NCBI GenBank assembly: GCA_900548275.1
Contig: URJY01000001.1
Span: forward strand, 186,001-250,000
Reading direction: 5' to 3'
DNA length: 64,000 bases
From: an uncultured Opitutales bacterium
GTDB lineage: Bacteria; Verrucomicrobiota; Verrucomicrobiia; Opitutales; Intestinicryptomonadaceae
Shown here one piece after another: positions 1 through 7,750 of this stretch (its first letter is position 1; every line of letters starts with the position of its first letter). Under the pieces are notes generated by a model. It did no database searches and was not told the origin of the DNA. It was given only the letters and a program-made list of their open reading frames with translations. The translations under genes and the position numbers were made by a program.

Positions 1-306
1 TATCATTAGTGCGAATCCCACTGCGTAGTTCCATTTGAACTCCTCTTTTAGGTACAGCAGGGAGAACACTACGAACACGCTTAGTGTTATCACTTCCTGT
101 AGTGTTTTGAGGTGGGCTGTGTCCCAATAATTGTGTCCGATTCTGTTTGCGGGAACTTGCAGGCAGTATTCGAAAAATGCTATTGCCCAGCTAATCAAAA
201 TTACAGCCCAGAGCGGTGCGCTTTTGAATTTAAGGTGTCCGTACCACGCGAACATCATAAAAATATTCGAAAGCACGAGCAGCCCGACTGGCAGAAGGTA
301 TTTCAT
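1..306 (-). CDS. DMT family (DUF486) membrane protein, 3' end cut by window edge
   Basis: The frame runs from the ATG at 306 to base 1 without a stop, giving 102 visible residues; the C-terminus lies outside the window. Three hydrophobic helices are visible at about residues 4-22, 31-49 and 72-86, with a fourth beginning near 94. The stretch EYCLQVPANRIGH (46-58) followed by LKTLQEVITL (67-76) is the characteristic core of the small DUF486 inner-membrane family related to drug/metabolite transporters. The substrate is unknown. The start overlaps the stop of the upstream lipoprotein gene by four bases (ATGA), so it is probably the last visible gene of the panC-nadB-apt operon and translationally coupled. 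Confidence 0.85.
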   Translation of the reverse strand, partial: MKYLLPVGLLVLSNIFMMFAWYGHLKFKSAPLWAVILISWAIAFFEYCLQVPANRIGHNYWDTAHLKTLQEVITLSVFVVFSLLYLKEEFKWNYAVGFALMI

Positions 307-722
307 TTCCTGCGTATTGCCACGCCCCTGTATTTGACGTATGAGCGCACGCGGTTGATTTCCATCGGGTTTCCGTAGTAGTCGAGTTCGAAACGCGGGT
401 AGTTTTCGGTGAACGACTGGCTGTCCATAATTATCAGTCCGTCCGCGCCGATTTCGCCCGCCTTTTCCCGCAGTTTTTGGTATGCGCGCGGTTCGTCGGC
501 GAAGGATGCTGCGGTATCGAATGTGATTATTCCAAGTTCCGTATATTTATAGTCGGGCTTTTTTGTTATGAAAAGTTCGACTTTGTCGGCGGGGACTGGG
601 GCGGTGTACTGTGTATCCGCGCCGCCGAGCGGGTAGAATCTTGCTCCCGCGCTTCCGCAGCCGCCCAGTTGGAGGGCGAGCGTCAGCAGTGCGGCGAGTT
701 TTACTATTTTTGCGGGGTTCAT
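303..722 (-). CDS. Small lipoprotein of unknown function
   Basis: The 139-residue protein begins with a Lys-containing hydrophobic signal and a clear lipobox, LGGC, with the acylated Cys at about residue 22, so it should be anchored to a membrane facing the periplasm. The mature part contains KLREKAGEIGADGLIIMD (84-101), an arrangement reminiscent of the small alpha/beta domain of heavy-metal-binding or DUF4156-like lipoproteins, but I cannot name a family firmly. It is flanked by four-base ATGA overlaps on both sides (with apt upstream and the DUF486 gene downstream). No catalytic residues are evident. Confidence 0.75.
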   Translation of the reverse strand: MNPAKIVKLAALLTLALQLGGCGSAGARFYPLGGADTQYTAPVPADKVELFITKKPDYKYTELGIITFDTAASFADEPRAYQKLREKAGEIGADGLIIMDSQSFTENYPRFELDYYGNPMEINRVRSYVKYRGVAIRRK

Positions 723-1240
723 TTTACGAACATCGAAACAACCGTTTTGTTTTTAAGTCTGTTTCTGCCGTTGAGGAAGCCCAGTTCCATAAAGAATGCG
801 CAGCAGGCGACTTCCGCGCCCACGCGTTCCGCCATTTTGCACATTGCCTCAGCCGTTCCGCCCGTTGCGAGGATGTCGTCGAGCACTACGAGTCTGTCGG
901 TCTTGTCGATGTCGTCGCGATGAACGCAGAGTACGTCTTTGCCGTATTCGAGGTCGTATTCGACGTCGATTGTTTCCCTCGGGAGTTTCCCCTTTTTACG
1001 TATCGGCACGAACGGCAGGTTCAGTTTCAGGGCGATTGCCGGACCGAAGAAGAATCCGCGCGATTCCGCCGCCATAATTTTCGTCGGCTTTGTGGGCGCG
1101 ACGAGTTCCGCCATTTTTTCTATCGTATAGCGGTAGGCTTCGGGATTTGTCAGCAGGGGGGTGATGTCGAAAAATTCGATTCCCTTGCGCGGGAAGTCGG
1201 GCACCGAGACGATGTACTTCGAGAGGGCTTGGTTTGTCAT
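719..1240 (-). CDS. apt: Adenine phosphoribosyltransferase
   Basis: This cytoplasmic purine-salvage enzyme converts adenine and PRPP to AMP and pyrophosphate. The 173-residue length is normal for the family. The PRPP-binding loop VVLDDILATGGTA lies at residues 118-130, and the adenine-pocket motif ESRGFFFGPAIA at 59-70 is typical of Apt rather than of Hpt or Xpt. The start codon lies one base after the nadB stop, and its own stop overlaps the start of the following lipoprotein gene (ATGA). The operon therefore combines NAD, pantothenate and adenine metabolism. Confidence 0.96.
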   Translation of the reverse strand: MTNQALSKYIVSVPDFPRKGIEFFDITPLLTNPEAYRYTIEKMAELVAPTKPTKIMAAESRGFFFGPAIALKLNLPFVPIRKKGKLPRETIDVEYDLEYGKDVLCVHRDDIDKTDRLVVLDDILATGGTAEAMCKMAERVGAEVACCAFFMELGFLNGRNRLKNKTVVSMFVK

Positions 1241-1241
1241 A

Positions 1242-2837
1242 TTAGAAAGACTCCCTCTTTAGTACGGTGTCGCGCGCGGCTGAGAGTTTTTCGGGGTAGT
1301 CGAGCGTGAAGTGCAGTCCGCGGCTTTCGTGGCGTGCCAGTGCCGAACGGATTATCAGAATCGCCACTTGGACTTCGTTTCTCAGTTCGATGAGAGTAGG
1401 CTCGATTTTGAAGTTCCAGTAGTATTCGTCGATTTCCCTGTGTAGGTTTTCGAGTCTGTTGAGGGCGCGTTCGAGGCGTTTTGTCGTGCGGACTATGCCC
1501 ACATAGTCCCACATCGTGCGTTGGAGTTCGCCCATATTGTGTTGCAGAACTACGCGTTCGTCGGAGTTGCGCACGTCGCCGTCCTTCCAGAGGGGGACTT
1601 CGACATCGGCGGTTTTCGCTTCGGAAAGGTATTTATCGACGGCTTTCGATGCGTTGTTTGCAAGCACGACCGCTTCGAGCAGCGAGTTGCTTGCGAGTCT
1701 GTTTGCGCCGTGAAGCCCCGTGCAGGCGACTTCGCCGCAGGCGTACAGCCCCTTGATTGTCGTCGACGCGTCGAGCTTTGTGCGCACGCCGCCACACATA
1801 TAGTGTGCCGCGGGGACAACCGGCATATAGTCTTTCGAGATGTCGATTCCGCACTTCAGGCAGTGCTCGTAGATTTGTGGGAAGCGCGACTTCAGTTCGT
1901 CCGCCGACTTGTGGGTGATGTCGAGCCAGACGTGGGGCGAGCCGAGGCGTTTCATTTCGCTGTCGATTGCGCGCGCGACGATATCGCGCGGGGCGAGGTC
2001 TTTTCTTGGGTCGTATCCCGCCATAAACGCCTCTCCGTTTGCGTTGCGCAGGATTGCGCCTTCGCCGCGCACCGCCTCCGAGATGAGGAAGCGTTCGCCC
2101 GTTCTGGAGTAGAGCGCGGTGGGGTGGAACTGGATGAACTCGAGGTTCGCAACTTCCGCGCCCGCTCTGTATGCCATTGCGATGCCGTCGCCCGTTGCGA
2201 TGGTCGGGTTTGTCGTGTAAAGGTAGACGCAGCCCGTTCCGCCCGTTGCGAGCATTACGACGGGTGTTTTGAATGTTTTGACGACGCTGTTTTTAGTGTC
2301 GTAGACGTACAGCCCCACGATGTCGTTTTCCTGATTTGGCAGGAGGGTGTTTGCCTTTGCCCTTGTGATGAGGTCGATGGCGAAGTGGTGTTCGAAAACT
2401 TCGATATTTTTGTTTTCGGCGACACACTTTAGCAGTGCCTCTTCGATGGCGCGTCCGGTGTAGTCCTTGACGTGCAGAATGCGGCGTTGCGAGTGTCCGC
2501 CCTCGCGTCCGAGTTCGGGCGAGCCGTCTTTCTGGCTTGTAAATTCGACGCCTTCGGCAATCAAATCCTTAATCTGTTGTGGGCCCGAGCTTACTATTTC
2601 GCGCACGACATCCTCGTGGCAGAGCCCGTCGCCCGCAACGAGCGTATCCTTTACGTGCGAGTCGAAATTGTCCGTTCCGCTCGTAACGCTTGCTATGCCG
2701 CCCTGCGCGTGGTTTGTGTTTGTGTCGGAGCGTTCCTTTTTGGTTACGATTGCAACCTTGTGTCCGAGTTTTGCCGTTTTGAGCGCGAAGCTGAGCCCCG
2801 CGATGCCGCTGCCGACCACTACTACGTCGAATTTCAT
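1242..2837 (-). CDS. nadB: L-aspartate oxidase
   Basis: This flavoprotein oxidises L-aspartate to iminoaspartate, the first step of de novo NAD synthesis. The 531-residue protein begins with the FAD dinucleotide-binding motif VVVGSGIAGLS (residues 6-16), followed by TNHAQGGIAS near residue 42, the conserved FIQFHPTAL and VRGEGAILRN segments of the succinate dehydrogenase/NadB flavoprotein family, and a C-terminal helical domain. The absence of a membrane-quinone partner gene nearby and the HAQGG sequence favour NadB over fumarate reductase SdhA. It lies 45 bp after panC and one base before apt. No nadA or nadC is present in this window. Confidence 0.95.
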   Translation of the reverse strand: MKFDVVVVGSGIAGLSFALKTAKLGHKVAIVTKKERSDTNTNHAQGGIASVTSGTDNFDSHVKDTLVAGDGLCHEDVVREIVSSGPQQIKDLIAEGVEFTSQKDGSPELGREGGHSQRRILHVKDYTGRAIEEALLKCVAENKNIEVFEHHFAIDLITRAKANTLLPNQENDIVGLYVYDTKNSVVKTFKTPVVMLATGGTGCVYLYTTNPTIATGDGIAMAYRAGAEVANLEFIQFHPTALYSRTGERFLISEAVRGEGAILRNANGEAFMAGYDPRKDLAPRDIVARAIDSEMKRLGSPHVWLDITHKSADELKSRFPQIYEHCLKCGIDISKDYMPVVPAAHYMCGGVRTKLDASTTIKGLYACGEVACTGLHGANRLASNSLLEAVVLANNASKAVDKYLSEAKTADVEVPLWKDGDVRNSDERVVLQHNMGELQRTMWDYVGIVRTTKRLERALNRLENLHREIDEYYWNFKIEPTLIELRNEVQVAILIIRSALARHESRGLHFTLDYPEKLSAARDTVLKRESF

Positions 2838-2882
2838 TGTATTTATATAGTGTTGTTGAAAGTTGTTTGTTCGGATAAAATG

Positions 2883-3722
2883 TTATATGACAATATTGTC
2901 TATGAGGCGCGTCTGACCGTACCAGACCGCCATCGAAATGCGGCACTGACCGACTTTCAGTTCGTTTACGGGAAGCGAAGTTTTCGCGTCGACAACCTCG
3001 ACATAGACAACGCGCGTTTTCGCGTCGGTTACCGTGTTGATGACAAGAGCCTTGATTCTGTCGATGTTCGTGCAGCCCTCGTCAACGAGTGCCTTGCCCG
3101 CAAGCAGCGACTTTCTGATGCGCGTTGCGCCCTCGCGTTCCGCGGGCGTCATATATTTGTTGCGCGAGCTTAGCGCAAGCCCGCTTTGTTCGCGGACAAT
3201 CGGCGCGCGTACAATCTGCACGTCCATAAAGAGGTCGCGAACCATTCTTTCGATAATCGAGACCTGCTGCGCGTCCTTTTCGCCGAAGATGCCGAAGTCG
3301 GGCTTTACGATGTTGAAGAGGATTGTTACGACAGTCGTAACGCCGCGGAAGTGCTTGGGGCGGCTGAGCCCGCAGAGGTTCTGGCTAATCTGTTCTTCCG
3401 AAACGAAAGTGGACGCGTCGGGCGCGTAGATGTCGGAGGGGGAGGGGGCGAATACGACGTCGGCGGAATGCTCGCTGCACTTCTGCGCGTCGGCTTCGAG
3501 CTGGCGCGGATATTTGTCGTAGTCTTCGTTCGGACCGAATTGCGTGGGGTTTACGAAAACCGAAACTACCACTATATCCGCAAGCGAACGCGCCTTGTCG
3601 ATAAGGCTCAGGTGTCCGTCGTGGAGTGCGCCCATCGTGGGCACGAGCGCGATTTTCCTGCCTTCCGCCTTTGCCGCGGCGGAAAATTCCTTCATTTCTT
3701 TTGGAGAACTTATTATTTTCAT
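2883..3722 (-). CDS. panC: Pantoate--beta-alanine ligase
   Basis: This ligase condenses pantoate with beta-alanine using ATP to form pantothenate, the precursor of coenzyme A. It shows the HIGH-type nucleotide-binding motif MGALHDGHLSLI near residues 30-41, VSVFVNPTQFGPNEDYDKYPR, and GEKDAQQ in the substrate-binding region, all standard for PanC. I chose the ATG at 3722 (protein begins MKIISSP, 279 residues, usual length) because an AGGA element sits about ten bases upstream; the frame is open to a further upstream ATG at 3764. It is divergent from dapL and appears to be the first gene of the operon continuing into nadB and apt. Confidence 0.95.
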   Translation of the reverse strand: MKIISSPKEMKEFSAAAKAEGRKIALVPTMGALHDGHLSLIDKARSLADIVVVSVFVNPTQFGPNEDYDKYPRQLEADAQKCSEHSADVVFAPSPSDIYAPDASTFVSEEQISQNLCGLSRPKHFRGVTTVVTILFNIVKPDFGIFGEKDAQQVSIIERMVRDLFMDVQIVRAPIVREQSGLALSSRNKYMTPAEREGATRIRKSLLAGKALVDEGCTNIDRIKALVINTVTDAKTRVVYVEVVDAKTSLPVNELKVGQCRISMAVWYGQTRLIDNIVI

Positions 3723-3808
3723 TGATTTTAGTCCTACTCTCTTATTTCCTTTCATACTTGACACTTTTTTTAAAAAATCAACCCATTAAAAAGTCATACA
3801 TAAATCAG

Positions 3809-5053
3809 ATGAGCGATTCATATATACAGAATCTGTTTGCCGAGAGAATCGGCGGGGTAAACTATGGCAAAAGCAATGCCATCTATAAATTCGAAAAGAT
3901 AAAACGCGCAAAGCGCGCCGCAAAGGCGGCAAAGCCCGATGTCGCGCTTATCGATATGGGCGTGGGCGAGCCCGACGAAATGGCTTTTCCCGAAGTTGTC
4001 GAAGCCCTCTACGCGGCGGCGAAAGACCCCGCAAACCGCGGTTATGCCGACAACGGCGGGCGCGATTTCAAGGTCGCGGCGGCGGGCTATATGAAGGCGG
4101 TCTTCGGAGTCGAGCTTGACCCCGACACCGAAATTCTCCACTCGATAGGCTCGAAAGCCGCGCTCAGCATTCTGCCCAACTGCTTCATCAATGCGGGCGA
4201 CGTTGTGCTGATGACAACCCCCGGCTATCCCGTTTTCGGAACGCACGCAAAGTACCTCGGCGGCGAAGTCTACAACCTCAAGCTCACTGCGGAAAACGAT
4301 TTCCTGCCCGACCTCGACTCGATTCCCGCCGACATCCTCAAGCGCGCAAAGGTTATCGTCGTGAACTATCCGAACAACCCGACGGGCGCGAGCGCAACGC
4401 GCGCGTTCTTCGAAAAGCTCGTCGCGTTTGCCAAGAAAAACGATCTCGTTGTAATTTCCGACGCGGCGTACGCGTCGCTTACTTTCGACGGCAACGCGCT
4501 GTCGATTCTGCAAATCGAGGGCGCGAAAGACGTTGCGGTCGAACTGCACTCGCTTTCGAAAAGCCACAATATGACTGGCTGGCGCATCGGTTGGGTCTGC
4601 GGAAATCCGCTAATCGTAAAGGCGTACGGCGACGTAAAGGACAATACCGACTCGGGACAGTTCCTCGGAATACAGCTCGCGGCGGCAAAGGGGCTTGAAA
4701 ATCCGTCGATTACCCGCGCGATTGCAGCCAAGTACTCGCGTAGAATGGATATGCTTGTCGACGTTCTCAAGAACCTCGGATTCTCGCCGCGCAAGCCCAA
4801 GGCGGGCTTCTTCCTCTATATGCCCGCGCCGAAGGCGGCAATTCAGCCCGACGGCACGCGCACCGAGTTCAAAACGGGCGAAGACTTCTCGCAGTGGATG
4901 ATTTCCGAACACCTTATCAGCACCGTTCCGTGGGACGACGCGGGCGCGTTCGTGCGCTTCTCTGTAACGTTCGAAGCCCACGGCGAAGAGGCGGAAAAGG
5001 CGGTCGTTGCCGAAATCGCAAGCCGCATGGGACGCTCGAAATTCGAGTTCTAA
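3809..5053 (+). CDS. dapL: LL-diaminopimelate aminotransferase
   Basis: This PLP enzyme is expected to convert tetrahydrodipicolinate directly to LL-diaminopimelate, bypassing the acylated intermediates of the classical lysine route; the DapL route is well established for the Chlamydiae/Verrucomicrobia group. The 414-residue protein has the fold-type I motifs DMGVGEPDEM, YADNGGRDFK, NYPNNPTGA, and the PLP lysine in SLSKSHNMTGWRIG. I chose the ATG at 3809 (MSDSYIQN) because the N-terminal FAERIGGVNYGKSNAIYKFE block is part of the conserved family; the open frame upstream runs through the panC promoter. An alternative is another class I/II aminotransferase, but the N-terminal block argues for DapL. 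Confidence 0.85.
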   Translation: MSDSYIQNLFAERIGGVNYGKSNAIYKFEKIKRAKRAAKAAKPDVALIDMGVGEPDEMAFPEVVEALYAAAKDPANRGYADNGGRDFKVAAAGYMKAVFGVELDPDTEILHSIGSKAALSILPNCFINAGDVVLMTTPGYPVFGTHAKYLGGEVYNLKLTAENDFLPDLDSIPADILKRAKVIVVNYPNNPTGASATRAFFEKLVAFAKKNDLVVISDAAYASLTFDGNALSILQIEGAKDVAVELHSLSKSHNMTGWRIGWVCGNPLIVKAYGDVKDNTDSGQFLGIQLAAAKGLENPSITRAIAAKYSRRMDMLVDVLKNLGFSPRKPKAGFFLYMPAPKAAIQPDGTRTEFKTGEDFSQWMISEHLISTVPWDDAGAFVRFSVTFEAHGEEAEKAVVAEIASRMGRSKFEF

Positions 5054-5121
5054 AAAACAAACGGCGCGTGTTTCCGCCAACGGATGCGCGCGCCCGAATT
5101 TAATTCAAAAGCAAAAATAAA

Positions 5122-5973
5122 ATGTCGGAAGAAAGAATTGTCGCACTTTTACACGGACACGACCGCGCGGGCATAGTCGCGCGCGTTTCGGGTTGGATTT
5201 ACGCACGCGGGGGGAACATTCTCCACGCGGACCAACACCGAGACCGTCAGGAGGGTATATTTTTCCAGCGCGTGGAATGGATTCCCGCAGGCGATGTCGA
5301 CGAGGAAATGCGCCTGTTCGCCGAGTTCGCCCGCTCCGATTTGGAGATGGAGGCTACCCTCCACAAGTCTTCCGTCCGCCCGAAAGTGGCTGTGATGGTG
5401 TCGAAGTTCGAACACTGCTTCAGCGACATCGCCCTGCGCTGCCGCTCGGGCGAGCTTAAATGCGACATCGCCTGCGTAATATCGAACCACGAAGACCTGC
5501 GCAAAATGAGCGAAATGTTCGGGCTGAAGTTCTTCTACACGCCCATTTCGAAAGAGACAAAGGCGCAGACCGAAGCCGAGCAGATGCGCATAATCCGCGA
5601 AAGCGGCGCGGAACTCGTGATAATGGCGCGCTATATGCAGATTCTAAGCGGCGAATTTCTCGACAACGTGGGCTGCCCCGTCATCAACATACACCACAGC
5701 TTTCTGCCCGCATTTGCGGGGGCGAAGCCCTACCACAAGGCGTACGAACGCGGCGTAAAGCTCATAGGCGCAACGGCGCACTACGCGACGAAAGACTTGG
5801 ACGAAGGCCCGATTATCGCGCAGTCGGTAGCCCCCGTGAACCACCGCAACAGCGTCGAAGACCTTATGCGCAAGGGGCGCGAGCTTGAACGTTCGGTTCT
5901 CGCCGACGCCGTAAGATGGCACATCGAGGGCAGAATTTTGACGTACAAAAACAAGACGGTCGTATTCGACTAA
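5122..5973 (+). CDS. purU: Formyltetrahydrofolate deformylase
   Basis: PurU hydrolyses 10-formyl-THF to THF and formate, balancing one-carbon pools and feeding formate to PurT. The 283-residue protein has an N-terminal ACT-like regulatory domain (about 1-80, beginning RIVALLHGHDRAGIVARVSG) and a formyltransferase-like catalytic domain with INIHHSFLPAF (the Asn/His pair) and LDEGPIIAQSV (the catalytic Asp). It lies 68 bp after dapL and is followed after 8 bp by a NUDIX gene and then pyrE, so it is probably in a plus-strand nucleotide-related transcription unit. Confidence 0.95.
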   Translation: MSEERIVALLHGHDRAGIVARVSGWIYARGGNILHADQHRDRQEGIFFQRVEWIPAGDVDEEMRLFAEFARSDLEMEATLHKSSVRPKVAVMVSKFEHCFSDIALRCRSGELKCDIACVISNHEDLRKMSEMFGLKFFYTPISKETKAQTEAEQMRIIRESGAELVIMARYMQILSGEFLDNVGCPVINIHHSFLPAFAGAKPYHKAYERGVKLIGATAHYATKDLDEGPIIAQSVAPVNHRNSVEDLMRKGRELERSVLADAVRWHIEGRILTYKNKTVVFD

Positions 5974-5981
5974 TTCCGAAA

Positions 5982-6491
5982 ATGGCGCAGCTTCCGTTCA
6001 AAATCAGCGTGTTGGTTTTCGTCAAGGACGGCGATGGCAGGCAGCTTCTAATCCGCCGCGCGAAAGAGCCGAACAAAGACTGCTGGAGTCCCATCGGCGG
6101 CAAGCTCGAAATGTCCGACGGCGAGTCGCCGTTCGAGTGCGCGATACGCGAAACGCGCGAGGAAATCGGGCTCGAACTCTCGGAGTCCGACCTGCACCTT
6201 TTCGCGATGATAAGCGAGCGCGGCTACGAGGGAAGCGCGCACTGGCTGATGTTTTTATTCGATTGCAAAAAACCGCTCGCTGCACTGCCGCCCGACATCT
6301 ACGAGGGACATTTCGCGTTCTTTGCAATCGACGAAATTCTTTCGGACAAAATCAAAATTCCCGAGACCGACAAAAAACTTCTCTGGGACGTTTACGGAAA
6401 ATTCGCGGGCGGCGGAATGGCGGTTATGCGCGCCGACTGCTCGCAGGCGGGCAGGCTTTCGTGGACTCTCGAACAGACAATTTCAAAATAA
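5982..6491 (+). CDS. NUDIX hydrolase
   Basis: The protein has 169 residues from the ATG at 5982. The NUDIX signature is visible as GGKLEM...AIRETREEIGLEL, with the RExxEExGx metal-binding core intact, so it should hydrolyse a nucleoside diphosphate linked to another moiety. The N-terminal KDGDGRQLLIRRAKEPNKDCWSPIGGKLE resembles MutT/8-oxo-dGTP-type members, but the substrate cannot be set from sequence. It lies 8 bp after purU and 9 bp before pyrE. The open frame continues upstream into purU, which I reject as a start region. Confidence 0.88.
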   Translation: MAQLPFKISVLVFVKDGDGRQLLIRRAKEPNKDCWSPIGGKLEMSDGESPFECAIRETREEIGLELSESDLHLFAMISERGYEGSAHWLMFLFDCKKPLAALPPDIYEGHFAFFAIDEILSDKIKIPETDKKLLWDVYGKFAGGGMAVMRADCSQAGRLSWTLEQTISK

Positions 6492-6500
6492 AAAAACACT

Positions 6501-7067
6501 ATGAACGACAACGAAAAAATTCTCAAAATATTCAGGGACACGGGCGCGTTGATGGAGGGGCACTTCATCCTCAGAAGCGGGTTGCACAGCGGACACTTCT
6601 TCCAGTGCGCGCGCGTATGCGAACATATGGACAGGGTCAGCGAGCTTGTCTCGATGCTCGCCAAAAAGCTGGAGGGGGTAGACTGCGACACGGTTCTCGC
6701 CCCCGCGATGGGCGGCTTGGTGCTCGGTCAGGAAGTCGCCCGCCAGCTCGGCAAGCGTTTTATCTTCGCCGAAAAACAGGACGGCAACCTTGTCCTGCGC
6801 CGCAATTTTAAAATCGGCGACGGCGAAAAAATCCTGATTGTCGAAGACGTAATCACGCGCGGCGGACGCGTTCAGGAATGTATCGACATCGTAAAGGCGA
6901 ACGGCGGCAAGCCCGCAGCAGTCGCGGTTCTGGTCGACAGAAGCGAGGGCAGGGCGAAGTTCGAAGTTCCGTGCGTAAGCCTGCTCGAATTTTCGTTCCC
7001 CACGTACGCGCCCGACGCAATCCCCGCGGAACTGGCGTCGATTCCCGCGTGCCACCCCGGTTCGTAG
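6501..7067 (+). CDS. pyrE: Orotate phosphoribosyltransferase
   Basis: This enzyme transfers the phosphoribosyl group of PRPP to orotate, giving orotidine 5'-phosphate in pyrimidine synthesis. The 188-residue protein has the PRPP-binding motif ILIVEDVITRGGRV (about 113-126; the family usually has TTGG rather than TRGG), the N-terminal GHFILRSGLHSGHFFQ substrate loop and APAMGGLVLGQEVAR. It is the last gene of the dapL-purU-NUDIX-pyrE run and is followed by a strong bidirectional terminator. A distant alternative is another type I phosphoribosyltransferase. Confidence 0.92.
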   Translation: MNDNEKILKIFRDTGALMEGHFILRSGLHSGHFFQCARVCEHMDRVSELVSMLAKKLEGVDCDTVLAPAMGGLVLGQEVARQLGKRFIFAEKQDGNLVLRRNFKIGDGEKILIVEDVITRGGRVQECIDIVKANGGKPAAVAVLVDRSEGRAKFEVPCVSLLEFSFPTYAPDAIPAELASIPACHPGS

Positions 7068-7085
7068 AATTTGATTGAATCAAAC

Positions 7086-7130
7086 AAAAAATCCGATTCC
7101 GCAACATTTCGGCGGAATCGGATTTTTTTT
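7086..7130. terminator. Bidirectional intrinsic terminator between pyrE and the tetR-type gene
   Basis: The arms ATCCGATTCCGC (7091-7102) and GCGGAATCGGAT (7112-7123) form a perfect 12-bp stem with a 9-base loop. The stem is flanked by an A-tract on the left and a T-tract on the right (7123-7130), so it can terminate both converging transcripts. Confidence 0.85.
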
Positions 7131-7168
7131 CGTCCCGAATTCGTGGGCATTCGAAAAAACGCGCGGCT

Positions 7169-7750
7169 CTACTTTTTTATCAAATCGTAGAACGTACGGA
7201 TGTCGTCGATTATCCGCGCAACGCTCTTGCGGTTCGAAACGGTATCCTGAACGTACGCGCACCTGCTCCAGATGTCGGTAAAAACGCGCTCGACAAATTC
7301 GGGCGGAATGTCCTTCCGCACTTCCGTGTTCCTTACGGCGTTTTCGGTTACGGCGCGAAGTTCGAGCATTTTGCGCTTCATGAATTTTTTGAAACGCGGC
7401 TCGTTGCGCAGCGCGTCGAAATACATAACGTTGTAGTCGAACACCGAAACCTCCGCGCCTATCGACTTTGAAAGCCCGAAAATTATGCGCTCCAGATTCT
7501 CGGATACGACTTCGATAAGCTCCCTCATCGACGCGCTTTTTACGTCGAAATCCTTCGGGAAGAAACGCTCGTAGTAGTACTGCTTGCACGCCTCGAAAAG
7601 CAGCTCGCGCTTCGATTCGAAATAGCGGTAGGGCAGGCTCCGCGTGATGTCCAACGCGCCCGTGATGTCGCCGATTGAAACGCCGTTGTAGCCGTTCTTG
7701 ACAAGCAGAACAAAGGCGGTCTCGATTATTTTTTCCCTCGTGTCGTTCAT
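7169..7750 (-). CDS. TetR/AcrR family transcriptional regulator
   Basis: The 193-residue protein begins NDTREKIIETAFVLLVKNGYNG and has the TetR N-terminal helix-turn-helix at about residues 25-45 (VSIGDITGALDITRSLPYRY-FESKRELL). The C-terminal ligand domain is not recognisable. I chose the ATG at 7750 because its first bases overlap the shc stop (ATGA), which makes it translationally coupled to the squalene-hopene cyclase. Two GAAC-N4-GTTC inverted repeats upstream of shc are good candidates for its binding sites, implying feedback control of the two-gene operon. The ligand is unknown; a lipid or isoprenoid is a plausible guess only. Confidence 0.9.
   Translation of the reverse strand: MNDTREKIIETAFVLLVKNGYNGVSIGDITGALDITRSLPYRYFESKRELLFEACKQYYYERFFPKDFDVKSASMRELIEVVSENLERIIFGLSKSIGAEVSVFDYNVMYFDALRNEPRFKKFMKRKMLELRAVTENAVRNTEVRKDIPPEFVERVFTDIWSRCAYVQDTVSNRKSVARIIDDIRTFYDLIKK

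Noticed and set aside
2887..2898. Perfect palindrome GACAATATTGTC at the end of panC
   Set aside because: It lies inside the coding sequence, overlapping the last codons, without other signs of an operator.
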